Shown here one piece after another: positions 35,755 to 44,797 of a stretch of DNA of 64,000 nt. Below the pieces are notes generated by a model, which saw only the letters and a list, made by a program, of their open reading frames with translations, was not told where the DNA came from and ran no database searches. Location: the NCBI GenBank assembly GCA_024275895.1, contig JAJRYE010000016.1:25900-89899 (forward strand). The letters run 5' to 3'. A program made the translations under genes and the position numbers. This DNA comes from Alphaproteobacteria bacterium. GTDB taxonomy: Bacteria > Pseudomonadota > Alphaproteobacteria > Rhizobiales > BM303. Position 1 is the first letter of the stretch; each line of letters starts with the position of its first letter.

Positions 35755-36648
35755 TTATAACAGGATAAACTCATCCTGCGTCACTGAGGCATAGCCCGCA
35801 ATCCCCTTTTCGATCAAGTGTTCCAGATGCGCCTGAACCGAAAGCCCGGCGGCGAAAACAAGCCGCGGGTCGATATCCCTGTAGAGCTGCGCCACCATGT
35901 CCGCAATGCTCCGGTCCCCGGCCTTCAGCCGCTCGACAATGGCCGCCTCGCGCATCCGGCGATGGGCGATAAGGGCGCGGGTCAGGGTTTTGGGCCGTTT
36001 TACCTGCCCGCCATGGGCCGGCCAGTAGATATCGTCATCGCGCTCCAGAAGCTTTTCAAGCGCGGTGAAATAATCCCCCATATGGCCCCATGGCGGCGCG
36101 ATCACGCTGGTTGACCAGCCCATGACATGATCACCGGTAAAAAGCGCTTTTTCTTCTGCCAGACAAAAACACAGATGATTCGAAATATGCCCCGGTGTGT
36201 GAACCGCCTCCAGCGTCCAGCCACTGCCTGCAATCTCCTGCCCGTCTTTCAGGGCAAAATCAGGGGTGAAATCCTTGTCCCCGCCATCGTCGAGCTGCGG
36301 GCCTGCTGTCTTTATGACCGGATGGGGCCCAAAGGCATAAGTCGGCGCGCCGCTGATCGTCTTGAGCCTTGCTGCGCCCGGCGAGTGATCGCGGTGGGTA
36401 TGGGTGAGAAAAATATGCGAAATGCGTTCATCCCCCAGCCCCTGAAGCAAAGCTCTGATATGCGCCTCATCCACCGGACCCGGATCAATGACCGCCACCT
36501 CGCCGCGCCCGATGATATAACTGTTGGTGCCCTTGAAGGTAAAAGGACCCGGATTCTTCACCGTGATGCGGCGGATCAGTGGCGAGAACTGGTAAATCTT
36601 GCCATACTCACATTCAAAATTGCGGGTGAATGGAATTTTATCGGCCAT
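35755..36648 (-). CDS. MBL-fold metallo-hydrolase (LACTB2-like, with winged helix)
   Basis: The 297-residue protein has the metal motif LTHTHRDHSPGA (HxHxDH), HTPGHISNHLCF and FTGDHVMGW, followed by a C-terminal winged-helix-like extension (LTRALIAHRRMREAAIVERL). This is the LACTB2/beta-lactamase-like 2 layout, a family including ribonucleases and thioesterases. The substrate is unknown. It is divergent from bioY and upstream of the amidase. Confidence 0.9.
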   Translation of the reverse strand: MADKIPFTRNFECEYGKIYQFSPLIRRITVKNPGPFTFKGTNSYIIGRGEVAVIDPGPVDEAHIRALLQGLGDERISHIFLTHTHRDHSPGAARLKTISGAPTYAFGPHPVIKTAGPQLDDGGDKDFTPDFALKDGQEIAGSGWTLEAVHTPGHISNHLCFCLAEEKALFTGDHVMGWSTSVIAPPWGHMGDYFTALEKLLERDDDIYWPAHGGQVKRPKTLTRALIAHRRMREAAIVERLKAGDRSIADMVAQLYRDIDPRLVFAAGLSVQAHLEHLIEKGIAGYASVTQDEFILL

Positions 36649-36730
36649 AGGAATACCTTGTTCAGCTTCGCGTTAGGCATTATAGAGGTCTGACGAGATG
36701 AATCGACAAGCATAAAAAGGCAAAATCCCG
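36649..36730. promoter_or_regulatory. Divergent promoter region between the MBL-fold gene and bioY
   Basis: These 82 bases separate two divergent starts and must hold both promoters. A weak match (TTATAGAGGT at 36680-36689, 7 of 10) to the BioR operator consensus TTATMKATAA is present; I do not regard it as convincing. Confidence 0.3.
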
Positions 36731-37303
36731 ATGACACGTGCTGCAACCCACCTGCCCGTTTTCCACACGCTCTGGCCCGCGCTTGAGGCTTCCGCGCTGC
36801 GAAAAGGTCTTCTTGTTGTTGCAGGAGCGGCCCTGCTTGCCATTTCCGCCAAGATCCAGATCCCGTTTTACCCCGTCCCCCTCACGATGCAGCCCCTTGT
36901 CGTGGTTCTGATCGGGGCGGTTATGGGGATGCGTCTGGGCGCGGCCACGGTGCTGCTTTATCTGGCCGAGGGTGCTATGGGCCTGCCGGTCTTCGCCGGT
37001 CCTGTCGCGGGCATGGCCTATCTGAGCGGCCCCACGGCGGGTTTCTTGCTCGGCTTTGTGCTTGCCGCCGCCGCCGCCGGATATCTTGCTGAACGCGGCT
37101 GGGACCGCAATCCGCTGAGCACTTTTGTATTGATGGTGTTCGCTGCGGCGCTGATCTATGTCCCGGGCCTGCTCTGGCTCGGCACCTTGTTTGGCGCCGA
37201 AACAGCGATTGCGAAAGGCTTCTTGCCCTTCATTTTCGGCGATCTTCTCAAAATCGCCCTCGCCACCGCGATCCTGCCCCTGTTGTGGAAATATATCCGC
37301 TAG
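36731..37303 (+). CDS. bioY: Biotin transporter BioY
   Basis: BioY is the substrate-binding membrane component for biotin uptake, working alone or with an ECF module. The 190-residue protein has about six hydrophobic segments and family marks IPFYPVPLTMQPLVVVLIGA and GLPVFAGPVAGMAYLSGPTAGFLLG. No ecfA/ecfT genes follow, so it is a stand-alone BioY. The downstream gene recQ is 18 bases away but functionally unrelated. Confidence 0.94.
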   Translation: MTRAATHLPVFHTLWPALEASALRKGLLVVAGAALLAISAKIQIPFYPVPLTMQPLVVVLIGAVMGMRLGAATVLLYLAEGAMGLPVFAGPVAGMAYLSGPTAGFLLGFVLAAAAAGYLAERGWDRNPLSTFVLMVFAAALIYVPGLLWLGTLFGAETAIAKGFLPFIFGDLLKIALATAILPLLWKYIR

Positions 37304-37321
37304 GGATACCCTGCAAGTCTC

Positions 37322-39130
37322 ATGAACTGCGCGCTTGAAATTCTTCAAAGCCGCTTCGGGTATCATAAATTTCGCCAGCATCAGAGCGCCATCATTGCCG
37401 CAGTGCTGGAAGGGCGCGATGTTCTGGCGCTCATGCCCACGGGGGGTGGCAAATCCTTGTGCTACCAGATCCCCGCCCTCATCCGCGACGGGGCAGGGGT
37501 GATCATCTCGCCGCTCATCGCCCTGATGCATGATCAGGTCGCGGCGATGCGGCTGCTTGGCATCCGCGCCGCTTATCTCAACTCCACGCTCGATTTTGCC
37601 ACCGTTCGCGAAACCGAAGCCGCACTGCTGGAGGGAGAGCTCGACCTGCTTTACATCGCCCCCGAACGTCTGGCCAATGAGCGCACGCTTGATCTGCTGG
37701 ACAGAAGCAAAATTGCCCTTTTCGCCATTGACGAAGCCCATTGTGTCTCGCACTGGGGCCATGATTTCCGCCCTGAATACAAGCGACTTTCCTTTCTGCA
37801 TGAGCGCTACGGCGCCGTCCCGCGCATCGCCCTCACCGCCACCGCCGATGGTCCCACGCGGCGCGAGATCATCTCCGAACTGGCGCTTGAAAACGCCGAT
37901 CAGTTCATCGCCTCCTTTGACCGCCCCAATATCTGCTACACCATCGCGCAAGGGGCGGGCGGGCGCGAGGCGTTGTGGAAATTCCTTGCCCGCGAACATG
38001 AAGAGGATGCGGGCATCGTCTATTGCCTGTCGCGCAAGAAGGTGGAGGATATCGCCCGCTGGCTGACAAACAAGGGCCGCACTGCCTTGCCCTATCACGC
38101 CGGGCTGCACAAGGATGAGCGCCAGCATAATATGGAGCGTTTTTTACGCGGGGAGGGGGTGATTATCGTCGCCACCATCGCTTTTGGCATGGGGATCGAC
38201 AAGCCCGATGTGCGCTTTGTCGCCCATCTGAACCTGCCCAAATCCATCGAGGCCTATTATCAGGAAACCGGCCGCGCCGGGCGCGATGGCTTGCCCGCCA
38301 ATGCCTGGATGAGCTACGGCTTGCAAGAAGTCATCATGTTCCGTCAATGGCTGCGCGGCTCTGAAGCGGGCGAAACCCACAAGCGGGTCCAGCATGGCAA
38401 GCTTGAAGCCTTGCTGGGCTTTTGCGAGCTGACCACCTGCCGCCGTCAGGCGCTGCTGGCCTATTTTGGCGAAGAATTGCCCGCGCCTTGCGGCAATTGC
38501 GACAATTGCATCAACCCACCCGAGACCTATGACGGCACCATAGAGGCGCAAAAGGCGCTCTCCACCGTGTACCGCACCGGCCAGATGTTCGGAGTGCAAT
38601 ATCTGATCGATGTGCTGGGGGGCAAGGCTGACGAGCGGATTTTGCGCAACGGCCATGACGCCTTGAGCACTTTCGGCATTGGCGCAGATGTCAAACCGGT
38701 GGAATGGCGCGGCATCTTCCGCCAGCTCATCGCGCAAGGGTTTTTAACCTCTGACACGCAAGGTCACGGCTCGCTGAAACTTACCGAAAAGTCGCGCCCG
38801 GTCCTGCGCGGCAAACAGCAGGTGCAATTGCGCAAGCGCCGGAAACCGGCCCCGGCAAAGGCAAGGCGCAGGCCCCGCACCGCGATCACTTTGTCGCAAG
38901 CCGATCAGCCCCTGTGGGATACATTGCGCACCCTGCGCCTTGATCTGGCAAGAGAGCAGAATGTCCCGCCCTATGTGATCTTTCACGATTCGACCTTAAA
39001 AGAACTGGTGAGCGCCAAACCGGCAACCCTCGATGAAATGGCCGAAATCTCGGGCATCGGCAACACCAAGCTGAAGAAATACGGCCAAGTCTTTCTCGAC
39101 GCCGTGACCGGCTCACCTGATCAGCCGTGA
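37322..39130 (+). CDS. recQ: ATP-dependent DNA helicase RecQ
   Basis: RecQ unwinds DNA during recombination and fork repair. The 602-residue protein has Walker A TGGGKSLCYQIPAL, the DEAH box in FAIDEAHCVSHWGHDFRPEY, helicase motif VI (QETGRAGRDGLP), the zinc cysteines CRRQALLAYFGE and CGNCDNC, and a C-terminal HRDC domain (AREQNVPPYVIFHDSTL to about residue 595). The full-length E. coli type architecture is present. It overlaps the convergent isochorismatase-family gene by 18 bases. Confidence 0.97.
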   Translation: MNCALEILQSRFGYHKFRQHQSAIIAAVLEGRDVLALMPTGGGKSLCYQIPALIRDGAGVIISPLIALMHDQVAAMRLLGIRAAYLNSTLDFATVRETEAALLEGELDLLYIAPERLANERTLDLLDRSKIALFAIDEAHCVSHWGHDFRPEYKRLSFLHERYGAVPRIALTATADGPTRREIISELALENADQFIASFDRPNICYTIAQGAGGREALWKFLAREHEEDAGIVYCLSRKKVEDIARWLTNKGRTALPYHAGLHKDERQHNMERFLRGEGVIIVATIAFGMGIDKPDVRFVAHLNLPKSIEAYYQETGRAGRDGLPANAWMSYGLQEVIMFRQWLRGSEAGETHKRVQHGKLEALLGFCELTTCRRQALLAYFGEELPAPCGNCDNCINPPETYDGTIEAQKALSTVYRTGQMFGVQYLIDVLGGKADERILRNGHDALSTFGIGADVKPVEWRGIFRQLIAQGFLTSDTQGHGSLKLTEKSRPVLRGKQQVQLRKRRKPAPAKARRRPRTAITLSQADQPLWDTLRTLRLDLAREQNVPPYVIFHDSTLKELVSAKPATLDEMAEISGIGNTKLKKYGQVFLDAVTGSPDQP

Positions 39131-39661
39131 AAGTGTCTTGAATTCCGGTGTTCCGGCGTGCTCCAGCCATTCAAAAAGCGCCATTTCCGTGTTGATGACG
39201 CTGACCCCCGCTGCGCGCATGCGCGCCAGCGCCAGTCTGCGGCTTGAAGCGGTGCGTGATGTGACGGCATCGGCAACGACATAAACCTCATAGCCGGCAT
39301 CCTTCAGATCAAGCGCGGTTTGCAAAACGCAGACATGCGCCTCCATGCCGCCGATTACGATCTGGTCGCGTCCCCAGCTATGCTCATGATCGATATGGGT
39401 GCGAATGGCCTCGTCGCGCAAACATGAGAACGACATTTTTTTAAAAAACACGGCATCCCCTGCATATTTAAGCAACCGGGATGAAGTCGGCCCCAGCCCT
39501 CTGGGGTATTGTTCGGATATAATGACCGGCAAATCCAGCTCATAAGCCGCCTCAAGCAATATCGAACAGCGCTCGATCACCGGCCCGGGATGTTGCGTGA
39601 CCGGATAAAGTTTTTCCTGCACGTCAATAATCATGAGTTGCGAGCGTCGTTTCTCAAGCAT
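39113..39661 (-). CDS. Isochorismatase-family cysteine hydrolase
   Basis: A 182-residue protein with the isochorismatase/nicotinamidase fold. The catalytic triad is visible as D13, K75 and C111 (EAHVCVLQTALDL). The segment ISEQYPRGLGPTS is common to the YcaC-like branch, whose substrates are mostly undefined. Its start overlaps the stop of the oligopeptidase B gene by 8 bases, and its end overlaps recQ. Confidence 0.88.
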   Translation of the reverse strand: MLEKRRSQLMIIDVQEKLYPVTQHPGPVIERCSILLEAAYELDLPVIISEQYPRGLGPTSSRLLKYAGDAVFFKKMSFSCLRDEAIRTHIDHEHSWGRDQIVIGGMEAHVCVLQTALDLKDAGYEVYVVADAVTSRTASSRRLALARMRAAGVSVINTEMALFEWLEHAGTPEFKTLSRLIR

Positions 39662-41735
39662 CTGTTTTCCCTGTTATTTTGAGCGCAAAAGCGGTTGAGA
39701 GCGCCCGTTCCTTCAGGGCGTCAAAGCGCCCCGAGGCTCCGGCATGGCCCGCATCCATGATAGTTTTGAGCAGCAGGGCGTTGTCATCCGTTTTCAGCGC
39801 CCGCAATTTCGCCACCCATTTGGCCGGCTCCCAGTAGGTCACCCGCGGATCGGTGAGCCCGGCAAGAACCAGGATCGGTGGATAATCCTGCGCGGTGACA
39901 TTGTCATAAGGCGCATAGGACGCAATGGTCTCATAGGCGGATTTATCCGCAACCGGGTTGCCCCATTCGGGCCATTCCGGCGGTGTCAGCGGCAGCGTGT
40001 CATCCAGCATCGTGGTCAGTACATCAACAAAGGGCACATCGGCGATAATACCGCCAAACAGCTCCGGCGCCATATTGGCAACCGCCCCCATCAACATCCC
40101 GCCCGCCGAGCCGCCATGCGCCACAATGCGGCCCCTCGAAGTAAAATTTTTCCGCGCCAGATATTCCCCGGCGGCGATAAAATCGGTGAAACTGTTGATT
40201 TTATGCTCGCGCCGTCCGCTGGCATACCAGTGATAGCCCTTTTCCATGCCGCCGCGGATATGGGCGATGGCATAGATAAAACCGCGGGTTACCAGCGACA
40301 GATTATTGGTTGAAAAGGCGGCCGGCATGCTCATGCCATATGAGCCGTAACCATAAAGCAGCAGCGGCGCGGAGCCGTCAAGCGCAGTTCCTTTGGCGTA
40401 AAGAAGCGAGATGGGCACCAGCTCACCATCTTTTGCCGGCGCAAACACCCGCCTGGTGACATAATCGGCAGGCTCATGCCCCGACGGCACCTCCTGGGTC
40501 TTGCGCAAAACCCGGCTGCGTCTGCCCATGTCATAATCAAACACCTGCGACGGCGTCGTCATGGAGGAGTAGGAAAAGCGCAAGATATCCGTATCAAACT
40601 CATATCCGCTTTCGGCACCAAGCGAATAGGCCTCCTCGTCAAAAGCGATTTCATGCTCGATGCCGCTGGCAAATTCGCGGATGACAATGCGCGGCAGGCC
40701 GTCTTCGCGCTCCAGCCTGACCAGATGACGCGCGGTGCAATTGTGCCACAAGATCAGCCGTCCGGGCTTGTGTGGCACAACATCCTCCCAGTGCCTTGTT
40801 TCCGTCTGCGCCAGCTTGGTGCGAACAATGCGGAAATCCTCCGCCTGCAAATTGGTGCGGATATACAGATACTCCCCGTGATGTTCCACATCATATTCAT
40901 GACCGCTCTGGCGCGCCGCAACCAGTATCGGCCCGGCATCAGGCCGGCTCAAATCAATCAGCCGGATTTCGGATGTCTGGTGATCATGCGCATCAATGGC
41001 AAGATATTGGCGGCTTTGCAACCGGCTGATACCGGCAAAAAATCCCGCATCGGGTTCTTCATAGATGAGGCGGTCCTCGCCCTCATTATCAGGATTACAT
41101 AAAAAAACCTGCGACGGGCGGTGATTGGCGTCAAGCCGGGTGTAGTATAATGCTACTGAATCCGCGCCCCAGACCGGGTCGCCATTGGTGTCCGGAATAT
41201 CGCCTCCGATCGCCTCGCCGCTTTGCGCCTCCAGAATGCGGATGGTGTAATATTCAGCCCCCTTGTCGTCAAAGGCATAGGCGATGCGCTCATGATCCGG
41301 GCTATGGGCCACGGCGGCGATATTGAAATAGGCCCGACCTTTGGCAAGCGCATTGCCGTCAATGAGAATTTGCTCGTCCGCAGAGCCGGTTTTGCGGCGG
41401 CAGAAGATCGGATGCTGGCCGCCGGTGATAAAGCGCGTGTAATATTCGTAAACGCCGTCTTTTGCCGGAACGCTGGCGTCATCTTCCTTGATGCGGCCCT
41501 TCATTTCTTCAAAAATCCGCTCCTGAAGTGCCTCGGTGTCACTCATCCAAGCCTTTGTATATGCATTTTCAGCTTCAAGATATGCGCGGATTTCGCCGTC
41601 CAGCACATCGGGATTGCGCATCACTTCTTGCCAGTTATCGGCCCTCAGCCAGGCATAGTCATCGTAGCGGGTAATGCCGTGGCGGGTATCGCTTTGTGTC
41701 CGCTTTGCCGCTTCGGGCGGTGCCTTCATGCTCAT
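39654..41735 (-). CDS. Oligopeptidase B, S9 family
   Basis: A 693-residue serine oligopeptidase of family S9A that cuts small peptides after basic residues. The N-terminal propeller is followed by the alpha/beta hydrolase domain with [20 protein letters not shown] (nucleophile serine), an aspartate in [14 protein letters not shown] and the histidine in [12 protein letters not shown]. The arrangement and length match PtrB. It overlaps the msrB stop (ATGA at 41732-41735), so the two are translationally coupled. Confidence 0.95.
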   Translation of the reverse strand: MSMKAPPEAAKRTQSDTRHGITRYDDYAWLRADNWQEVMRNPDVLDGEIRAYLEAENAYTKAWMSDTEALQERIFEEMKGRIKEDDASVPAKDGVYEYYTRFITGGQHPIFCRRKTGSADEQILIDGNALAKGRAYFNIAAVAHSPDHERIAYAFDDKGAEYYTIRILEAQSGEAIGGDIPDTNGDPVWGADSVALYYTRLDANHRPSQVFLCNPDNEGEDRLIYEEPDAGFFAGISRLQSRQYLAIDAHDHQTSEIRLIDLSRPDAGPILVAARQSGHEYDVEHHGEYLYIRTNLQAEDFRIVRTKLAQTETRHWEDVVPHKPGRLILWHNCTARHLVRLEREDGLPRIVIREFASGIEHEIAFDEEAYSLGAESGYEFDTDILRFSYSSMTTPSQVFDYDMGRRSRVLRKTQEVPSGHEPADYVTRRVFAPAKDGELVPISLLYAKGTALDGSAPLLLYGYGSYGMSMPAAFSTNNLSLVTRGFIYAIAHIRGGMEKGYHWYASGRREHKINSFTDFIAAGEYLARKNFTSRGRIVAHGGSAGGMLMGAVANMAPELFGGIIADVPFVDVLTTMLDDTLPLTPPEWPEWGNPVADKSAYETIASYAPYDNVTAQDYPPILVLAGLTDPRVTYWEPAKWVAKLRALKTDDNALLLKTIMDAGHAGASGRFDALKERALSTAFALKITGKTDA

Positions 41736-42145
41736 TTTGCCTCATCGCTTTTCAGATCAAGCGCTGCGCCGTTAATGCAATAGCGCAAACCCGTGGGCTC
41801 GGGCCCATCCTCGAAGACATGTCCCAGATGCGCATCGCAAGCGGCGCAGCGCACCTCCGTGCGGCGCCGGAACAAGGAGCGGTCATCATGTTCTGAAACG
41901 GCCCCCTCGCTGACCGGCGTGTAATAGCTGGGCCATCCTGAGCCGGAATCATATTTTGCCTCCGATAGAAACAGCGCCGCGCCGCAGCAGATGCAGTGAT
42001 AAACGCCGCTGCGTTTTTCATCTGCGTAGCTGTGCGAAAATGCCTGTTCGGTTCCGTGCTTGCGGGTGATCCGGTACGCTTCGGGGCTGAGCTTTGCCTG
42101 CCACTGGGCATCGGTTTTCGTGATTTTTATCAAGTCTGCATCCAT
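41732..42145 (-). CDS. msrB: Peptide-methionine (R)-S-oxide reductase
   Basis: MsrB reduces the R epimer of methionine sulfoxide in proteins. From the ATG at 42145 the product has 137 residues, the usual size for a free MsrB. Zinc-binding pairs CICCGAALF and [16 protein letters not shown] and the catalytic cysteine in [10 protein letters not shown] are present. The start is uncertain because several in-frame ATGs lie upstream (42154, 42181) and no clear ribosome site decides. It precedes the oligopeptidase B gene with ATGA overlap. Confidence 0.94.
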   Translation of the reverse strand: MDADLIKITKTDAQWQAKLSPEAYRITRKHGTEQAFSHSYADEKRSGVYHCICCGAALFLSEAKYDSGSGWPSYYTPVSEGAVSEHDDRSLFRRRTEVRCAACDAHLGHVFEDGPEPTGLRYCINGAALDLKSDEAK

Positions 42146-42202
42146 TTTTAACATACGATACTTGTAAATTGCCAATTCCATCTTATCTTGAATAATGCTC
42201 AA

Positions 42203-42456
42203 ACAAGTTGGATTTGCAACTGGTAGTGAAAAAATTCCACTATTTTAACCTTATTCAGATTGTGCTTGCCCGGACGGGATAAAATGACAAAAAATTAACA
42301 AAAAAAATCTTGTTATTTCCTCGGTGCAGTTTATTTATAAGTATCTGCCCTGAAAATTCCACTATTTGATTCTGTGTTTGCAGTGGAATAGGGCTGGGTA
42401 ACAAAGATCAAACTAATAACGAAAACTCAAAGGATATTTTGAGTCAGGAAAGTGTC
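42203..42456. promoter_or_regulatory. Regulatory region upstream of mucR with 15-bp direct repeats
   Basis: AAAATTCCACTATTT occurs exactly twice, at 42231-42245 and 42353-42367, 122 bases apart, and an inverted ATTCCAC half (GTGGAAT, 42383-42389) follows. The region is AT-rich with long A runs. MucR/Ros proteins bind AT-rich DNA and are often autoregulated, so these are candidate operators. Placement relative to msrB on the left means both genes could be affected. Confidence 0.5.
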
Positions 42457-42876
42457 ATGAGCGAAGAACAAAACAACGCGGAGATCATTGAATTTACGAC
42501 AGACATTGTCGCCGCCTATGTCGGCAACAATGTTGTGTCAACGGGAGATCTTCCCGCATTGATCGGAGAAATTTACAAAGCCCTGAGCAAAGCCGCGAAA
42601 ACCGGTGATGAGCCTGCCGCCGCACCGCTGAAACCGGCCGTGCCGACCAAGAAGTCCCTGACTGATGATTATCTCATCTGCCTTGAGGACGGTAAAAAAT
42701 TTAAATCCCTTAAACGCCATCTGCGCACCCATTATAATTTGACGCCGGAAGAGTATCGTGAGAAATGGGGCCTGCCGCCGAACTACCCGATGGTTGCTCC
42801 CAATTACGCCGCCGCGCGTTCGCGTCTGGCCAAGGAAATCGGACTGGGGCAGAAGAAACGCCACAAAAAGAAATAA
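42457..42876 (+). CDS. MucR/Ros family zinc-finger transcriptional regulator
   Basis: The 139-residue product from ATG 42457 (AGGAAAG upstream) has the Ros/MucR fold: an N-terminal helical region used for oligomerisation, then the single zinc finger DYLICLEDGKKFKSLKRHL followed by RTHYNLTPEEYREKWGLP and the YPMVAPNYAAARS segment. The zinc ligand pattern is Cys-Asp-His-His as in Ros. MucR proteins silence many genes by binding AT-rich DNA and control the cell cycle and surface polysaccharide in Rhizobiales and Caulobacter. It stands alone between its long upstream region and a strong terminator. Confidence 0.94.
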   Translation: MSEEQNNAEIIEFTTDIVAAYVGNNVVSTGDLPALIGEIYKALSKAAKTGDEPAAAPLKPAVPTKKSLTDDYLICLEDGKKFKSLKRHLRTHYNLTPEEYREKWGLPPNYPMVAPNYAAARSRLAKEIGLGQKKRHKKK

Positions 42877-42965
42877 AACACCACAAATTTGCATTTTGTT
42901 TGCAAGACCTGTTGGCCAGAGATTGTCAATATCTGGTAGGTAGCGGGGCAGAATAAAATATATAT

Positions 42966-42996
42966 GCTGTCTGGCCGTGGGTCAGGCAGCTTTTTT
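42966..42996 (+). terminator. Rho-independent terminator after mucR
   Basis: GCTGTCTGGCC, loop GTG, GGTCAGGCAGC, then six T. The 11-bp stem has two G-U pairs. It is 90 bases beyond the mucR stop, leaving a 90-base 3' UTR. Confidence 0.85.
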
Positions 42997-43102
42997 ATGG
43001 GGCCCTTATCTCTTAGGTAAATACAAGGTTAATATTTTTCCTTGTCAGGATTCATCAGTGGATTCATACTCTTAACTGATTCGTTTTCAGGTCGGGGGGG
43101 AT

Positions 43103-43606
43103 ATGACCGGGATTTCAGAGCTTGCTTTTCGCACCCAACTGGTGATTCCAGAACAAAAAACACTCTATGATTACTGGCGCGCCAGGACGAAAGGCGACCG
43201 GCTGCCAGGCCGTGGTGATATCAGCCCGGCCGGGTTTGCCCGCTTGCTGCCTATGATCAGCCTTGTTGATGTTGAGCGCTCTCCCAGGCGCTACCGCATT
43301 CGACTTGCCGGGACCGGCCTGCACGATATTTATCAAAATGAAATCACCGGAAAATATCTCGACGAGTTTGACCACGACTGCAAGGGCGAATACTGGCTTT
43401 CGGCCTGCTGCCGGGTTGTTGACCGCAAAAAACCGGCCCAGGGGATCATCCGCTCCAGCATAAAATCGCAAGATCACCTGGTGCAGTTCTGGCTGCGCCT
43501 GCCGCTCTCATGCGACGGCAATGAGGTCAACATGATTTTATGCCACGACAGCTTCATCTCCATGCAAAAGGCAAAGCACCTGACAAAACAGAGCCTTGCC
43601 TGTTAA
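43103..43606 (+). CDS. PAS_5-type PAS domain protein
   Basis: The 167-residue product resembles the PAS_5 family of small stand-alone PAS proteins of alphaproteobacteria: LYDYWRARTKGDRLPGRGDI, then PAGFARLLPMISLVDVE and YRIRLAGTGLHDIYQNEITG. It has no output domain, so it may sense a small ligand and bind a partner. No cofactor ligand is obvious. It overlaps the convergent DUF6477-like gene by 4 bases. Confidence 0.82.
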   Translation: MTGISELAFRTQLVIPEQKTLYDYWRARTKGDRLPGRGDISPAGFARLLPMISLVDVERSPRRYRIRLAGTGLHDIYQNEITGKYLDEFDHDCKGEYWLSACCRVVDRKKPAQGIIRSSIKSQDHLVQFWLRLPLSCDGNEVNMILCHDSFISMQKAKHLTKQSLAC

Positions 43607-43944
43607 CTTTCGCGCCCTTTCAATTTTCGCAGAAAAGCAAGTTCGGCCCTGAGCGCCTGCCGGAGCCCGATATGCCGGTTGAGATCGTAGGCCCAGTGTC
43701 CCGCTTTGCCCAGCCGGCGTTCATGACGTATTGCGCCATAAAGACGCCGTATGATGCCCAATGTCTCTGAAGCTGCTTCGCAGCTTTCATGCATGGTTTG
43801 ATAGTCAATCAGTCGCGGCAGGTGCCGTTTGCGTTCATAAAAATCCGCCCCGCTAATTATTGTCAGATTGATGGCACGCCGGAAACGGCTGCGCAAATCG
43901 CCAAACTCGTCTCTTCGCAAATTCTCTGTGCTGTCCGGGTTCAT
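43603..43944 (-). CDS. Small conserved protein, DUF6477-like
   Basis: The ATG at 43944 has AAGGATGG upstream and yields 113 residues. The pattern RRAINLTIISGADFYERKRHLP with RLIDY, then LYGAIRHERRLG and YDLNRHIGLRQALRAELAFL, resembles DUF6477, which I recall near DUF6456 genes in Rhodobacterales. No membrane segment or signal is present. The family call is tentative, based on a few aligned segments and on the position next to the XRE / DnaA-like / DUF6456 block. Confidence 0.5.
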   Translation of the reverse strand: MNPDSTENLRRDEFGDLRSRFRRAINLTIISGADFYERKRHLPRLIDYQTMHESCEAASETLGIIRRLYGAIRHERRLGKAGHWAYDLNRHIGLRQALRAELAFLRKLKGRES

Positions 43945-44030
43945 TGTTCCATCCTTGAAACTGGTATGAAGTTCCAAGCATGGGCTTTGTGAAGGCCGCG
44001 GGGATTATTATTGTTTTACCGCCTTCCGTT

Positions 44031-44603
44031 TTAATAATATTCGACCTGCATGATAATCCGCGCCGCCCATTCCAGTTCCTGATCATAGAGCGTTTCCGCC
44101 TCGCACCGGATCGGAACCAGCGTAAAGCACTCGCCGCTGCCGCGGATGATGCGCCGCAGCAAGGTTGCGCCGCTGGTAAGATGCGCCAGCCCGTCACAGC
44201 CCAGGGCGTTGGACATGCTGCGGCCGTAAAACCGCTCCGCGATCAGGATCGCATCCTTGCTATAAGGCCCGATTGTCCGGCTCACGCTGATGGCGACCGG
44301 ATCAATCGCCGGTATTGAAATCCGGAAACCGCTTTCCTCGTTCAGCGCGCTGGCCGGTTTGTGCAGTGTCCCGTTGCCCTCAATTTTTCCCAGCAGCGGA
44401 ATATCATCCCGCGCGCCTCCCTCTAGCAAATCCACCGGATGAATATCAAGCGCCCGGCTGAGTTTTTCCAGCCAGTCGATGGAAACCGTCATATTTCCCG
44501 TCTCCAGCCTCTGTATGGTCTGCGCTGTCGTGTTGGTGCGCGCGGCAAGCTGTTGCAGGGTGAGGCCGCGCGCTTTTCGCATCTGTCGTATTCGTGTTTG
44601 CAT
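44031..44603 (-). CDS. XRE-family transcriptional regulator, RogA-like position
   Basis: The 190-residue product from ATG 44603 begins with a Cro/cI-type helix-turn-helix (IRQMRKARGLTLQQLAART, TIQRLETGNMTVSIDWLEKL, about residues 4-50). The rest (PLLGKIEGNG, then GCDGLAHLTSGATLL, RIIRGSGECFTLVPIR) may be a LexA/S24-like or ligand-binding fold; I see no Ser-Lys autoprotease pair. It is divergent from the DnaA-like and DUF6456 genes, as the Caulobacter GTA repressor RogA is described relative to gafYZ. Repressor function is inference from family and position. Confidence 0.8.
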   Translation of the reverse strand: MQTRIRQMRKARGLTLQQLAARTNTTAQTIQRLETGNMTVSIDWLEKLSRALDIHPVDLLEGGARDDIPLLGKIEGNGTLHKPASALNEESGFRISIPAIDPVAISVSRTIGPYSKDAILIAERFYGRSMSNALGCDGLAHLTSGATLLRRIIRGSGECFTLVPIRCEAETLYDQELEWAARIIMQVEYY

Positions 44604-44797
44604 AACTCTCCGTCCTGTCCGCCTTTTTTGCATATTTTGCATAAAAAACGCCAATACCGAAAAAAATTATCCCCGCACCGCAAAATTATCGTAAAAATCT
44701 AACGCAAGAGGGATATATTCCTACAACCAGTAGGGGTGTACATCTCAGGGGTCCTGTATGGATCCGTGTATCAGTCAGGCGAGGAGGATCAATAGTC
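44604..44797. promoter_or_regulatory. Divergent regulatory region between the XRE gene and the DnaA-like gene
   Basis: These 194 AT-rich bases hold two tandem TTTTGCATA units (44626-44634 and 44635-44643) and a third TTTGCATA at 44597-44604 that runs over the start codon of the XRE gene. On the other side CCTAC, AACCA, GTAGG (44722-44736 region) is an inverted repeat near the DnaA-like gene. These are candidate operators. Confidence 0.5.

Noticed and set aside
36680..36689. Possible BioR operator TTATAGAGGT upstream of bioY
   Set aside because: It matches only 7 of 10 bases of the palindromic consensus and the second half is not palindromic; such matches are frequent by chance.
36680..38128. 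Open frame of 482 codons on the minus strand across bioY and recQ
   Set aside because: Both plus-strand genes have clear families; the reverse reading spans two unrelated genes and shows no motif.
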